Assembly (NCBI GenBank): GCA_965234685.1
Contig: OZ248539.1
Span: forward strand, 2,914,001 to 2,978,000
Length of the DNA: 64,000 nt
From: Fimbriimonas planktonicus
Lineage (GTDB): Bacteria > Armatimonadota > Fimbriimonadia > Fimbriimonadales > Fimbriimonadaceae
Direction of reading: 5' to 3'
In this document: positions 34,010 through 45,976 of the stretch, one piece after another
How positions within the stretch are numbered: the stretch's first letter is position 1
Layout: each line of letters starts with the position of its first letter
The notes under the pieces: model-generated
The model's database searches: none
The model's input: the letters and a program-made list of their open reading frames with translations, nothing else
Told to the model about the DNA's origin: nothing
Position numbers and translations under genes: made by a program

Positions 34010-34420
34010 TTACCGTACCGTGGCGAGGAATCCGACCATCCTGCCATAGACTTCGCTGAGGCTATGAACCGGAATGAACGTCAGGCCGTGCATGAGGATA
34101 TTCCGATCGGTGCGGAAGAACTTCGCTTCATCTACGCCCCAAGATGACAGCCCTGCATCGGCTGCAAGCTTCTCGATAAGGTTTGACAGGGAGGGGCGGA
34201 GAGGTAGGACTGAAGCGGAACCTGCAGCTTCGGCTCGAGCTCGAAGCAGGTGTTCAAAGCTCGCGTACAGCAACATCAGGTGGCAAATCTCTAGCCTCTC
34301 GATTGCGCGGATCAGAATCGGAGTCGTTCCGGTCTTTGTGGTTGCGTCAGCCAGAAATTGAGTGAGTGCTCCAAAGTCTTGGAAAACGGCCTCTAATACT
34401 TCTCCTTCCTCGCGACTCAT
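34010..34420 (-). CDS. HEPN-like small helical protein
   Basis: A 136-residue helical protein. The long helix ERLEICHLMLLYASFEHLLRAR at 41-62 has the pattern of HEPN-domain proteins. The last third contains R106-N-I-L-M-H111, an R-N-x3-H arrangement of the kind that forms the RNase site in HEPN nucleases. The Tyr after the His is not present. Its start overlaps the stop of the upstream gene by 4 bases, giving a two-gene cassette of the size and layout of toxin-antitoxin or abortive-infection pairs. The assignment rests on motif reading only. Confidence 0.55.
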   Translation of the reverse strand: MSREEGEVLEAVFQDFGALTQFLADATTKTGTTPILIRAIERLEICHLMLLYASFEHLLRARAEAAGSASVLPLRPSLSNLIEKLAADAGLSSWGVDEAKFFRTDRNILMHGLTFIPVHSLSEVYGRMVGFLATVR

Positions 34421-34824
34421 CGGGAATTGATTAGGATCTGGCCGTAGTGCTCAATGCCATGGACGGGGTCCAACGGGCCGATCCGGAGATTGTCCGAGGT
34501 GTACACGATCCAGCTACCTTCCTCGAGCACAAATCGAACTCGCTTTAGGAAGGGCGAGAGGTAGAAGTCAACTGCCGGATTCTCGCCATATATGGACCAG
34601 AGGGCAGGTTCCAAAACCAGTCGCTTCAGATCGGACACGGAGGATTCGATGGCGAAGATCGGGTTTTTTGGCAGTTCGCGATTCGCTTCCTGGATTTGTT
34701 CCAGGTGAAATCCGTTCAGTTTTATTGCCCGCTTTTTAGTTGGTCCAAAAGCGCGTAGCGGCTTCTGGGCGGTGCGCATGAGGCTGCCGACCTCTCTTTC
34801 CCAGTCTACGGTAACCATGGCCAT
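34417..34824 (-). CDS. Small protein paired with the HEPN-like gene, unknown
   Basis: A 135-residue cytosolic protein, no family recognised. It starts at 34824 (or a second ATG at 34818), is basic at the N-terminus (RAFGPTKKRAIKL) and beta-rich afterwards, with FYLSPFLKRVRFVLEEGSWIVYTSDN as consecutive strands. Its stop overlaps the start of the HEPN-like gene by 4 bases, so the two are expressed together. It is divergent from alaS, with about 39 bases between starts, leaving a very short shared promoter region. It could be the antitoxin or sensor of the pair. Confidence 0.6.
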   Translation of the reverse strand: MAMVTVDWEREVGSLMRTAQKPLRAFGPTKKRAIKLNGFHLEQIQEANRELPKNPIFAIESSVSDLKRLVLEPALWSIYGENPAVDFYLSPFLKRVRFVLEEGSWIVYTSDNLRIGPLDPVHGIEHYGQILINSR

Positions 34825-34863
34825 GTCTTCAATTTACAACACTCCGGTACCCTTTTGGGCAAG

Positions 34864-37536
34864 ATGACCGTTCGAGAGTTGCGTGATAAGTACGTCGGAT
34901 TCTTTGAATCCAAAGGGCACACGCGGTACCCGAGCGGGTCACTGATCCCGTACGACGTCACCGGGCGGTTAGACGAAAGCTTGCTTTTCAATGGTGCCGG
35001 CATGATCCAGTTCAAGCCGTACTTCCGCGGTGTGGCCCAGCCGTCCAACAAGCGATTGACCACGGTGCAAAAGTGCGTCCGAACCGGAGACATCGACGAG
35101 GTTGGCGATGCAACGCATCTTACGTTCTTCGAGATGCTCGGCAACTTCTCGTTTGGTGACTACTTCAAGACCGAAGCGATTAAGTTTAGCTGGGAATTCT
35201 TAACGTCATCCGAATGGCTCAACCTCGATCCAAACCGACTTAGCTTTACTGTATTTGAGATTGACGACGAAGCCGAATCGACATGGAAAGAATGCGGCGC
35301 AAAGCACGTTTTTCGACTTGGAGAAGACACGAATTATTGGCCAGCCGGTGCCTTCTCAAACGGCCCTCCCGGACCTTGCGGGCCAAACAGCGAGATGTTC
35401 TACTGGGTTCCGGCAGATGAACCGGCGCCGAGCCAGCCGTACTCGGTTGAGGAGTGGTCGCGCGATGAGGCCGCCGGAAAGTGGGTGGAAATTTGGAACG
35501 ACGTCTTCATCACCTACGAGTGGCAGGGCGACCAAAACCCGTCCGGCAAAGGCTATGTGAAGACCGGCATGCCGGAGCTGCCGTTCCGAAGTATTGACAC
35601 CGGAATGGGATTGGAGCGCACCGCATTTGTACTCGGCGGATACCGCACGGTTTACGACACCGATGCGTTCGCGCCAATCTTCGTGCGCATTGCTGCCGCG
35701 CAGAAGCAGATCGCGACGGCGTCGCCCGAGGTGACAGCAGCGAAGCGAATCATTGCGGACCATATTCGGACCGCGACCTTCTGTATTGCCGACGGAATCT
35801 TGCCCGCTAACAACGGCCGTGGTTATGTTCTTCGTCGCCTCATTCGCCGCGCGATTTTGAAGGGTGAGCGCGTTCTTGGCATCAAGGACGCCTTCATGGC
35901 CGACATGTATGAAGGCGTGGTCGAAGCGATGGGTTCGGCCTATGCCGAGATCGTCGAGCGTCGCGACGTGATCGTCGAGACGCTCCGAAATGAAGAAGCC
36001 TTGTTCCGGCGAACCTTGGCGACCGGGGTTGAGCTTTTAAATGAAGCGCTCGCAGGATCGGGCTCGGTTTTGGTCGGCGACATGGCCTTTAAGCTTTACG
36101 ACACCTTCGGGTTCCCGCTGGAAGTGACCCAAGAGCTCTGTGCGGAACGGGGCGTTGAAGTCGATTTGCCGGGCTATGAGGCAGCGATGAAGGAAGCGCA
36201 GGAGCGGTCGAGGGGTGCGCAGAACTTGGAGTCCGTGTATGGCGGTGTCACGGCAGCGGCAGATATTGCCTTGCCCGACGCTCCGGCGGAGACGACGTTC
36301 CTTGGTTACAACTCGGTTGAATCAATGGCGAGAATCGTCCGTCAGCAAACCGCAAAGGGCCGAGTGAGCGTTGCTCTTGATCGAACGCCATTCTATGCCG
36401 AATCCGGCGGTCAAACCGGTGATACCGGTTGGCTAGAAACGCCGAACGGTGAGTTTGCCGTTCGAAACACCACCAAGAGCGAGGGCACGTTCTGGCATGA
36501 ATTGGAGCTCGATCCGGCCGAGGCTCCAAGGCTTCTTGGAGAGCAAGCTCGGGCAATGGTGGATGCCGAACGGCGACGGCGGATTCAGCGAAACCACACC
36601 GCGACTCACTTGTTACAAGCGGCACTACGCGACACACTCGGCGCGCACGTAACTCAGGCCGGATCGTCAGTCGGGCCGGATAGCTTACGCTTCGACTTTA
36701 CGCACGGCAAGGCGATGTCGGAAGGGGAAATCGCCACGATCGAGGAGATCGTCAATCGTGAATTGCTTCGTAACACCGATGTCGTGACTTATGCCGACTT
36801 GCCAATTGCTGAAGCCAAGGCCAAGGGTGCGATGGCGTTGTTCGGCGAGAAGTACGGCGACAAGGTCCGAATGGTTGAGATCGGCGATTTTAGCCGCGAG
36901 CTCTGCGGTGGTATCCACGTTCGAACGACCGGGGAAATTGGACAGTTCCGAATTGTGAGCGAGGCTAGCGCGGCAAGCGGTATCCGCCGCATCGAAGCGA
37001 TTACGGGCGAGAGTGCGCTGGAAAAGGCCCGCGAAGACGCACAAAAGCTGAAGGAAGCGGCGGCGATGCTTAAGGTGCAGGCGAAGGAACTGCTACCCGG
37101 AATCGAGCGAGCACTCGATCAGCTTAAGCAGGAACGGAAGCGTCGCGAGCAAGCCGAGCTGGCGCAGCTTCAGGGTGGAGAAGATACGGCGTCAGTGGTT
37201 GAGATTGGCGGTGTTGTGCTTTGGCGCAAGAACTTGGGAGACATTGATCCCAAGATGGCGAACACGCTTGTTGATAACGAAGCGGCCGGAAAGCCAAATC
37301 AGGTGACTTTGGCGGCGATCTCGACGCCCGAGAAAGTGATGTTTGTGTGTCGTGTCGGGGCCGAGGCGATCGCCAAGGGAGCCCACGCGGGCAACCTAAT
37401 CAAGGGCGTAGCGGCTATCGCGGGTGGTGGCGGTGGCGGAAAGGCCGAGTACGCCTCTGCTGGCGGCAAAGACCCGAGCAAGGCGGAGGATGCGCTCGCA
37501 GCGGCAGAGGAGTTACTTCGCGCGGCGGTCGGCTGA
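34864..37536 (+). CDS. alaS: Alanyl-tRNA synthetase
   Basis: Charges tRNA-Ala. The N-terminal class II catalytic core begins at the ATG at 34864 (VRELRDKYVGFFESKGH); an in-frame TTG nine bases earlier is less likely. The editing domain carries the zinc-binding H578-x3-H582 in NHTATH and C681-GGIH685. The C-terminal oligomerisation/DHHA1 domain ends with a Gly-rich stretch (IAGGGGGGKAEYASAGGKDPSK), typical of the family. The 890 residues are full length. The 3' end overlaps the small membrane-protein gene on the other strand by 24 bases. Confidence 0.97.
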   Translation: MTVRELRDKYVGFFESKGHTRYPSGSLIPYDVTGRLDESLLFNGAGMIQFKPYFRGVAQPSNKRLTTVQKCVRTGDIDEVGDATHLTFFEMLGNFSFGDYFKTEAIKFSWEFLTSSEWLNLDPNRLSFTVFEIDDEAESTWKECGAKHVFRLGEDTNYWPAGAFSNGPPGPCGPNSEMFYWVPADEPAPSQPYSVEEWSRDEAAGKWVEIWNDVFITYEWQGDQNPSGKGYVKTGMPELPFRSIDTGMGLERTAFVLGGYRTVYDTDAFAPIFVRIAAAQKQIATASPEVTAAKRIIADHIRTATFCIADGILPANNGRGYVLRRLIRRAILKGERVLGIKDAFMADMYEGVVEAMGSAYAEIVERRDVIVETLRNEEALFRRTLATGVELLNEALAGSGSVLVGDMAFKLYDTFGFPLEVTQELCAERGVEVDLPGYEAAMKEAQERSRGAQNLESVYGGVTAAADIALPDAPAETTFLGYNSVESMARIVRQQTAKGRVSVALDRTPFYAESGGQTGDTGWLETPNGEFAVRNTTKSEGTFWHELELDPAEAPRLLGEQARAMVDAERRRRIQRNHTATHLLQAALRDTLGAHVTQAGSSVGPDSLRFDFTHGKAMSEGEIATIEEIVNRELLRNTDVVTYADLPIAEAKAKGAMALFGEKYGDKVRMVEIGDFSRELCGGIHVRTTGEIGQFRIVSEASAASGIRRIEAITGESALEKAREDAQKLKEAAAMLKVQAKELLPGIERALDQLKQERKRREQAELAQLQGGEDTASVVEIGGVVLWRKNLGDIDPKMANTLVDNEAAGKPNQVTLAAISTPEKVMFVCRVGAEAIAKGAHAGNLIKGVAAIAGGGGGGKAEYASAGGKDPSKAEDALAAAEELLRAAVG

Positions 37537-37737
37537 ACGCGCAGAGAAGGCCGCTTTAGCGCAAAGAAGCGATGCGAGGAGACTGATGGCCGCCAGGCGT
37601 ATGCCGGGCTCTCGATACCGCTTTGCGAAAAAGACCCACACGCAGAAACTGAGTCCGAAGATGATGCAGCCGGCGATGCCAGCGAGCAAAAGATCTTGGC
37701 GATCTCGCTGGCGGGTAAACGACTCGTCATCTTCCAT
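37513..37737 (-). CDS. Small two-helix membrane protein, unknown
   Basis: A 74-residue protein with two hydrophobic segments (about 13-33 and 43-60) separated by a short basic loop (FAKRYREPG), ending in a basic tail. I chose the ATG at 37737 because TAGGT lies about 7 bases before it as a ribosome site. An alternative ATG at 37791 would give 92 residues but would begin on the same CATG as the divergent pilin-like gene, leaving no room for leaders. Its end overlaps alaS by 24 bases. No family recognised. Confidence 0.58.
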   Translation of the reverse strand: MEDDESFTRQRDRQDLLLAGIAGCIIFGLSFCVWVFFAKRYREPGIRLAAISLLASLLCAKAAFSARSADRRAK

Positions 37738-37789
37738 CAATTGACCTAACCGAATTTGCAGTTGAGCCGGTTCCGGGCAATAATGTTTC

Positions 37790-38728
37790 ATGCGTCTCCT
37801 TCCGATTCTCGCCGGAATTCTCGTCGTAGCTTCGGCCCAAGCCCAGATTGATGTTGCGGCGGCACTTCGCGAACCGGCGAAGGTTGTTTCGGTGAAGGAC
37901 CTGCCTGATACGTTGCGCGGAGTCACTATCGGCTCTACCGGCGATTCGATGAGCCCATTTATGTTGATGGGCATGCGTGGCGGCAGCTCGGACCCGAGCG
38001 GAAAGGCGCTTTTTGAGTTGCTCGGTACGGTTCTGATTGATCCGGATGCGTTCGCCGCAGGGCTGGCATCGAAGGGAACGATCAAGGGGTACACGCTTGA
38101 CTTGGTCTCCATGATGATTTCAGAGGACTCCAAGCCACCAAAGCTGATGTTTAGTGAGGTTTACGTCAACCTGGCCGCAGTGAGCGTATGGTCGCCTAAG
38201 CCTTCAGTCACGAAGGAGAGCATCCTTAAGTTGGAGGCGTCAATGACCCCACGGGCAAGTGACGGCGACAGTGCGCCGGCTGCCCCAGAAGCCCAGGACG
38301 ATCCCACGGTTAAGGAAGCACCCGCACAGGTCATCGACCAGGCCCGACCCGCTTCGGTCAAAACGGAGCGACTTAACAACGCGAAGATGGTCGGGCTCGC
38401 ACTGATGATGTACATGTCCGATCACGATGACTTTTTCCCGAAAGCCGAGTCTTCCGCCAATGCGAAAGCTCTCGTAATGCCGTATTTGAAGAATGCGGCA
38501 GTTTGGGACACGAGTAGTCCCTCGAGGCTTTTGTACAACACCGCTCTGTCGAACAAATCTCAGACCATGATCGAGAACCCGGCAGAAACGATCATGCTCT
38601 GGGAGGAGAATTCTGGTCTGGGGGTGCGGGCGGTGGTGTACACGGACGGGCACGCGAAGCTGCTGTCAGCAGACAAGTGGGCTGCGGCTTGGAAGAAAGA
38701 GCTTTCCCGGCGCAAGAAGCAAAAGTAG
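37790..38728 (+). CDS. Secreted pilin-like protein with H-x-DG-type C-terminus
   Basis: A 312-residue exported protein: signal peptide at 1-19 (ending ASAQA), an N-terminal beta-rich domain of about 140 residues, a Pro/Ala/Glu linker near 165-190, then a C-terminal domain. The latter opens with NAKMVGLALMMYMSDHDDFFP and closes with VVYTDGHAKLL. That C-terminal part is the globular half of DUF1559-like major prepilins (compare DGHVKSM in the prepilin at 56086), but here it lacks the N-terminal prepilin helix and is carried by an ordinary signal peptide. Function unknown. It is divergent from the small membrane gene. Confidence 0.75.
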   Translation: MRLLPILAGILVVASAQAQIDVAAALREPAKVVSVKDLPDTLRGVTIGSTGDSMSPFMLMGMRGGSSDPSGKALFELLGTVLIDPDAFAAGLASKGTIKGYTLDLVSMMISEDSKPPKLMFSEVYVNLAAVSVWSPKPSVTKESILKLEASMTPRASDGDSAPAAPEAQDDPTVKEAPAQVIDQARPASVKTERLNNAKMVGLALMMYMSDHDDFFPKAESSANAKALVMPYLKNAAVWDTSSPSRLLYNTALSNKSQTMIENPAETIMLWEENSGLGVRAVVYTDGHAKLLSADKWAAAWKKELSRRKKQK

Positions 38729-38763
38729 TTCCCGGTTGAAGGGGCATCTGATATCCTGACGGC

Positions 38764-41700
38764 ATGCTCGGTGTTGAGAAACGTTTCTCACGGTTCGTTT
38801 GTTCGTGTCTGTTGTTGGGTCTTGTTGGGATTGCAGTCCCGCAGAGCGCGGTACCGGTCGGCCACGGGTCGTACGCGAGTTCCGTTCCAACAATCCGGCT
38901 GAATGATGACGGCTACTTTGCGCCAACGCCCGGCACCATCATCAACGAGTTTGCGACTCTTTATCTGGACCCTTCGCTAAAGAGTCGAGCCGTTCCGACG
39001 AACCAATGGTGGACCGATCTGATGATTGGTCAGCGGTCCCGAGCAGTTGCTGGTGCACCAGCCGAGTGGTTCCAGCAGCAAATGGACGGAGCCGGAAACG
39101 CGGGCGTGCTGCATGCGCTCCCTGGAGCGGTGCAGCCGACTCGGCGCGGAATGAATCTGTTCTTCCCCAAGGATTGGGTTCGGAATGATCTTGATCGACC
39201 CAGCTTCGCACAGGGGAACTTTGACCAAGGACCGGCCCTTCAGATTGAAAACTATACGGGTTTTCAACTCCCAGCGGACGACACGATGCTGGGCGATTTT
39301 GGCGGAACAACCTATCCGTCTGGCTGGGTAGCGAGCGGCGACTTGGTGGGTACAGCCCCGATTCAAGGTGGCAGCTGGCCGAATCAGAGCCCCCCGGTCA
39401 CGGGGCTGATCGGGAACGCTTGCGTCAACACCTACCGTGGAACTGACACCACTCAGGGAACGCTTACATCCCCTGAGTTCACGATTTCGAGCAAGTACAT
39501 CGTGGTGAAGTCGGGTGGAGGCAACGACCCGGAGAAGACGAGCATTCAACTCGTCATTGATGGCGCGGTGGTGGCAAGTGCGATCGGGCAACAGGATGCG
39601 ACGTTGCGCTGGACCAAGTGGGATCTAACCGCGCAAGCCGGAAAACGCGCTCGACTGGTTATTCGAGATTCAAGCTCCGGCGGTTGGGGCTTCACGCTTT
39701 GTGCGGCCATCATCGGTACGAACAGCGCCGAAGAGCCGGAAACTCGGTACAGCACAACCCTTACCGTGCCGAGCGCAATGGTGACGGGCTACAGCGACTG
39801 GTCGGTGGATTTTCGGCAATCAAACTCCGCCGCGGCGAGCGCGGACACCACCGTAGCCCGGGGAATTCCGTTTGTGTGGACTCGCTATTCGCATGTCTCA
39901 CCAAGAATTAACGTGGGTGCAAACCCGCAGCTGACTGACACGAACGGCAACGCGATATCCACGACGAGTGGGAGTTTCCGCTCTGCGGCATTCTGTTTCA
40001 ACGTCGTCGATTCGCGCGGAATGGCGCACACCTACGGCGTGTTCGCGCCTGACAACACCAACTTCAAGCTGGTTGGAAACTGGATTGAGGCGGATCGGCC
40101 GGGCTACTTGGTTTACGGCTTTTTGCCTGACGCCAGCTTCCTCAACACCTTTAGGAGCTACGCGTTCGCCCGTCCAACCAAAACGACGTATGGCTGGAGC
40201 TATTCACCGTCGACCGGGACCGTGAGCACAACCTGGCAGATTACGGCTAGTCCGCTGAAGGGCACTTCGACGGCAACGCTACAAGGTTGGCTGCCTCACC
40301 ACTACCGCACGACGAGCCGAGCCTTTACGATGTTCAACACCTCGTACACAACCGTGCGGGGCAAGCTGCTTTTGGCGGCCGGCAACAATTTCACCCTGAA
40401 GTATCCGTTCCGAGGAATCGCGCCTGTCCTGCCTACACCGACGGCAAAGGGCATCGTCAACGATTACTCCCCAGCGAGGATGTCGAACTACTTAGGAAAA
40501 TTCGCAGACTCGCACCCAACCATTGGTGCCGATACCTACTGGCAGGGCAAGGAGTTCGGCCTGAGCGCGCAGTACCTTTCGCTAGCGAGTCAGTCGAACG
40601 ATCCCGCGACCGCGCTTCACTTGCAGTCCAAGCTTCGCACCTACATGAGCGACTGGCTCACTTACACCCCTGGCGAAGAAAGGAACTTCTTTGCGACATA
40701 CCCGGGTTGGCAAGGATTGGTCGGGTTCTACACCGGTTTTGGCAGTTCATCGTTTAATGATCTGCATTTTCACTATGGTTACTATGCGGTTGGCGCGGCG
40801 CTCTTGGGCATGCATGACTCGGCGTTCTTGACCCAGTACGGCCCGATGATGCGGCTCGTGGCGAAGCAGTATGCAAACTGGGACCGGGCGGACACGCAAT
40901 TCCCGTTCCTGCGCACTTTTGACGTTTGGGAAGGCCACGGGTGGGCGGCCGGAGTTTCCGGACCGGGCGGGAACAATCAGGAATCGAGCTCGGAAGCGAT
41001 GAACGCGTGGGTGGGCATGTTCCTACTCGGGTCCATGCTCGGCGATGACGCGATGCGTGACTGCGGTGCGATGGGCTACGCGGTTGAGAGCGCATCGACG
41101 AACGAGTATTGGCAAGACTGGCGAGGCACGAACTTCCCTGTCGGCTACGGACCCCGGATGACCGGAATCTTGACGGACTCCGGAATTGCTTATGCGACTT
41201 ACTTCTCGGGCGATCCGGCGTGGATCTACGGCATTCAGTGGACGCCAGCGAACCACTGGAACAACTATCTGGTTCGGAACTTGCGTACCGCCACTCGGCA
41301 GTACGATCAACTTTGGCGGGACCGCGCTGATCTAAGTGAGTTCAACGCAAAGCGAGATCCGGGCGCATTTCGACTGAGCGATTCCAACACGCCCTCTGGA
41401 CTTGGGGCCTACCCAGGGGCGTACGTGCTGGGGTTTGAATCTTTGGTGAACCCGACATCCGCGGTAGCGAAACTGGATCAGTACTGGAACGAGAACTTAC
41501 CAATCGCGACCGACCCAACCTATACCGGTGCGGTTTATTACGTTGCGCATGCTCTGCGCGGGCTGGGGCAACAAGACTGGGATTCGCACACGTCGATCCC
41601 GACAAGTCAGGTCTTCAAGAGCGGGACCGGAGTTCGCACGTTTGTCATTTTCAACCCGAAGGTGACGGCCCAAACGGCGACATTGTATGTGGCCGGCGTG

Positions 41701-42654
41701 TCGGTTGGCTCTGTCCGAGTTCCGGCTAGAACGACCATCTCGACAACCGCGACCTCCGGCGGGACGGCCATCTCGACGCCGTACTTTGGCATGCCCGTAC
41801 GATTCCCGGGTGGCCTCGACTTGGTCAATTACGACTTTGGCGGCGAAGGTGTGAGCTACCACGACCTTGACACCGTGAATGCGGGCGGTGAATATCGTCC
41901 GAGTGAAGCCGTGGATATTGCTACCGTATCGCTTGCAGGCAATCGATACCGTGTCTTCGGCACGGCACCGACCCAGTGGAAGAACTACACGATTCAGGTC
42001 GCCAAGGCGGGAACCTATCAGGCGACGTTCTTTGTTGGTGCGGCGACAACCGGGAAATCGTTCCGAGTACGCACGCCGGGCGGAACAACCCTTGCGACGG
42101 TAGCTGTGCCAAACACCGGCTCTGAGATGGCCTTCGAGCCCGTGACCGTGACGCTTTCGTTGCCAGCGGGGATTCAGACGCTTCGGATTGTCGAGGATTC
42201 GGCGGGCTTTAGCCTGCTGCGCGTCGTGGTCTATGCCACCGGGGCGGCGGCGGACATTCCGGTTGGTCGTGAAATCAGTCTCAAGGCTCAACTCAACGGA
42301 ATGTACGTAGCGGCAGAGGACGCGGGGAATCAGCCGCTGATCGCAAACCGAGGCGCGGCGGGAGGCTGGGAGAAGTTTACGGTCGTATCGGTTCGAACCG
42401 GGGTGGTTGCGCTCAAGGCAACTGCTAACGGCAAGTACGTCACCTTGGCTGCATCAGACCAGCTCGTTGCAAACAGCACCACGATTGGGGCCGCTCAAGA
42501 GTTCGAGTGGGTAGACCTCGGGAGCCGGGATTTTGTCCTGAAGTACCTTGCGACCGGCAAGTACGTCAGTGTCCCCGGATCGTCGACACCACTCGTAGTG
42601 AATGCTACTTCGATTGGAGCAGCAGAGACCTTCCGGTCACTTATTCATCCTTGA
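38764..42654 (+). CDS. Secreted GH81 endo-beta-1,3-glucanase with C-terminal binding modules
   Basis: A 1296-residue exported enzyme that should cut beta-1,3-glucan (laminarin, curdlan, fungal wall). A signal segment at about 12-28 is followed by the GH81 N-terminal motif PTNQWWTDLM near 79. A jelly-roll insert (GGNDPEKTSIQLVIDGAVVAS) interrupts it. The catalytic half has NDLHFHYGYYAVGA near 660 and NNQESSSEAMNAWVG near 740, the conserved GH81 active-site segments with their Asp/Glu. After about 960 come a CBM6-like beta domain and, from about 1175, a fascin-like beta-trefoil with three repeats of the type ALKATANGKYV, A..QLVANS, A.EF. The binding modules suggest attachment to insoluble glucan. 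Confidence 0.9.
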   Translation: MLGVEKRFSRFVCSCLLLGLVGIAVPQSAVPVGHGSYASSVPTIRLNDDGYFAPTPGTIINEFATLYLDPSLKSRAVPTNQWWTDLMIGQRSRAVAGAPAEWFQQQMDGAGNAGVLHALPGAVQPTRRGMNLFFPKDWVRNDLDRPSFAQGNFDQGPALQIENYTGFQLPADDTMLGDFGGTTYPSGWVASGDLVGTAPIQGGSWPNQSPPVTGLIGNACVNTYRGTDTTQGTLTSPEFTISSKYIVVKSGGGNDPEKTSIQLVIDGAVVASAIGQQDATLRWTKWDLTAQAGKRARLVIRDSSSGGWGFTLCAAIIGTNSAEEPETRYSTTLTVPSAMVTGYSDWSVDFRQSNSAAASADTTVARGIPFVWTRYSHVSPRINVGANPQLTDTNGNAISTTSGSFRSAAFCFNVVDSRGMAHTYGVFAPDNTNFKLVGNWIEADRPGYLVYGFLPDASFLNTFRSYAFARPTKTTYGWSYSPSTGTVSTTWQITASPLKGTSTATLQGWLPHHYRTTSRAFTMFNTSYTTVRGKLLLAAGNNFTLKYPFRGIAPVLPTPTAKGIVNDYSPARMSNYLGKFADSHPTIGADTYWQGKEFGLSAQYLSLASQSNDPATALHLQSKLRTYMSDWLTYTPGEERNFFATYPGWQGLVGFYTGFGSSSFNDLHFHYGYYAVGAALLGMHDSAFLTQYGPMMRLVAKQYANWDRADTQFPFLRTFDVWEGHGWAAGVSGPGGNNQESSSEAMNAWVGMFLLGSMLGDDAMRDCGAMGYAVESASTNEYWQDWRGTNFPVGYGPRMTGILTDSGIAYATYFSGDPAWIYGIQWTPANHWNNYLVRNLRTATRQYDQLWRDRADLSEFNAKRDPGAFRLSDSNTPSGLGAYPGAYVLGFESLVNPTSAVAKLDQYWNENLPIATDPTYTGAVYYVAHALRGLGQQDWDSHTSIPTSQVFKSGTGVRTFVIFNPKVTAQTATLYVAGVSVGSVRVPARTTISTTATSGGTAISTPYFGMPVRFPGGLDLVNYDFGGEGVSYHDLDTVNAGGEYRPSEAVDIATVSLAGNRYRVFGTAPTQWKNYTIQVAKAGTYQATFFVGAATTGKSFRVRTPGGTTLATVAVPNTGSEMAFEPVTVTLSLPAGIQTLRIVEDSAGFSLLRVVVYATGAAADIPVGREISLKAQLNGMYVAAEDAGNQPLIANRGAAGGWEKFTVVSVRTGVVALKATANGKYVTLAASDQLVANSTTIGAAQEFEWVDLGSRDFVLKYLATGKYVSVPGSSTPLVVNATSIGAAETFRSLIHP

Positions 42655-43049
42655 TTCTCGATCACCTCGCACCACTTCTTTAGGTTGTAGTACGAGGTGA
42701 TTCGGGTGATTTTCTGATCGTCAGTGTCCACGAAAAACGCCGCGCGGATGCTGTAGGTCTGGTCGTTTGCGTCGGGCAGATCGCCGTCCTTTTGGATGTA
42801 AGTCCCGTCGACGATGAATTCAACCGCGCCACGATGGCCGTTTTCGAACACGACGACTTCGTTTAGCCGCTCTCGGTAATGAGAGTCCATATGGAGCTTG
42901 AAGGCTCGGTAGGTATCGATTCCGACCTGGGTTTCGCTTTCGTTGATGTCGTGAACAATGTCGTCCGACAAAACCGCTAGCTGGCCTTCAAGGTCGTCTT
43001 GGTTGAAAGCATCGACGTAAGCCTGGATGAGCTGGGCTGGAGTTGGCAT
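42645..43049 (-). CDS. NTF2/SnoaL-like small protein
   Basis: A 134-residue cytosolic protein of the NTF2-like fold. The opening helix TPAQLIQAYVDAFNQDDLEGQLAVLSDD is typical, followed by a helix containing TYRAFKLHM and the long curved strands VVFENGHRGAVEFIVDG, IRAAFFVD and ITRITSYYNLKKW. This matches ketosteroid-isomerase/SnoaL-like proteins annotated as nuclear transport factor 2 family. The catalytic function cannot be read from sequence. It converges on the GH81 gene (10-base overlap of stops) and lies upstream of nothing on its own strand. Confidence 0.83.
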   Translation of the reverse strand: MPTPAQLIQAYVDAFNQDDLEGQLAVLSDDIVHDINESETQVGIDTYRAFKLHMDSHYRERLNEVVVFENGHRGAVEFIVDGTYIQKDGDLPDANDQTYSIRAAFFVDTDDQKITRITSYYNLKKWCEVIENQG

Positions 43050-43070
43050 GGGATTAGGTGGTCTTCAAAT

Positions 43071-43101
43071 GCTTGCGGTGTGTTTGGTTCACACCGCAAG
43101 C
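43071..43101 (-). terminator. Strong hairpin terminator after aconitase
   Basis: Perfect 12-bp stem GCTTGCGGTGTG/CACACCGCAAGC with a 7-base loop, 12 bases after the aconitase stop on the minus strand. The U-tract that follows is poor (ATTTG), so termination may need help, but the stem is strong. It also separates aconitase from the NTF2-like gene. Confidence 0.7.
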
Positions 43102-43112
43102 AGGTGGGTTCG

Positions 43113-45818
<2,706 letters not shown>

Positions 45819-45976
45819 CGATGGTTTCCCGTCTCCGACGTCGATGGCTGTGAAACTGGCCCCGGTTGCCAATGGCTCCCCGGATCTCTCAGCGGAGGCT
45901 ACGAAGTCAATTTACCTGATCTGGGTCGTTCCGCCAGCTTAACGCTGCCCTAACAATCGAGTCCTATGATGTCGGC

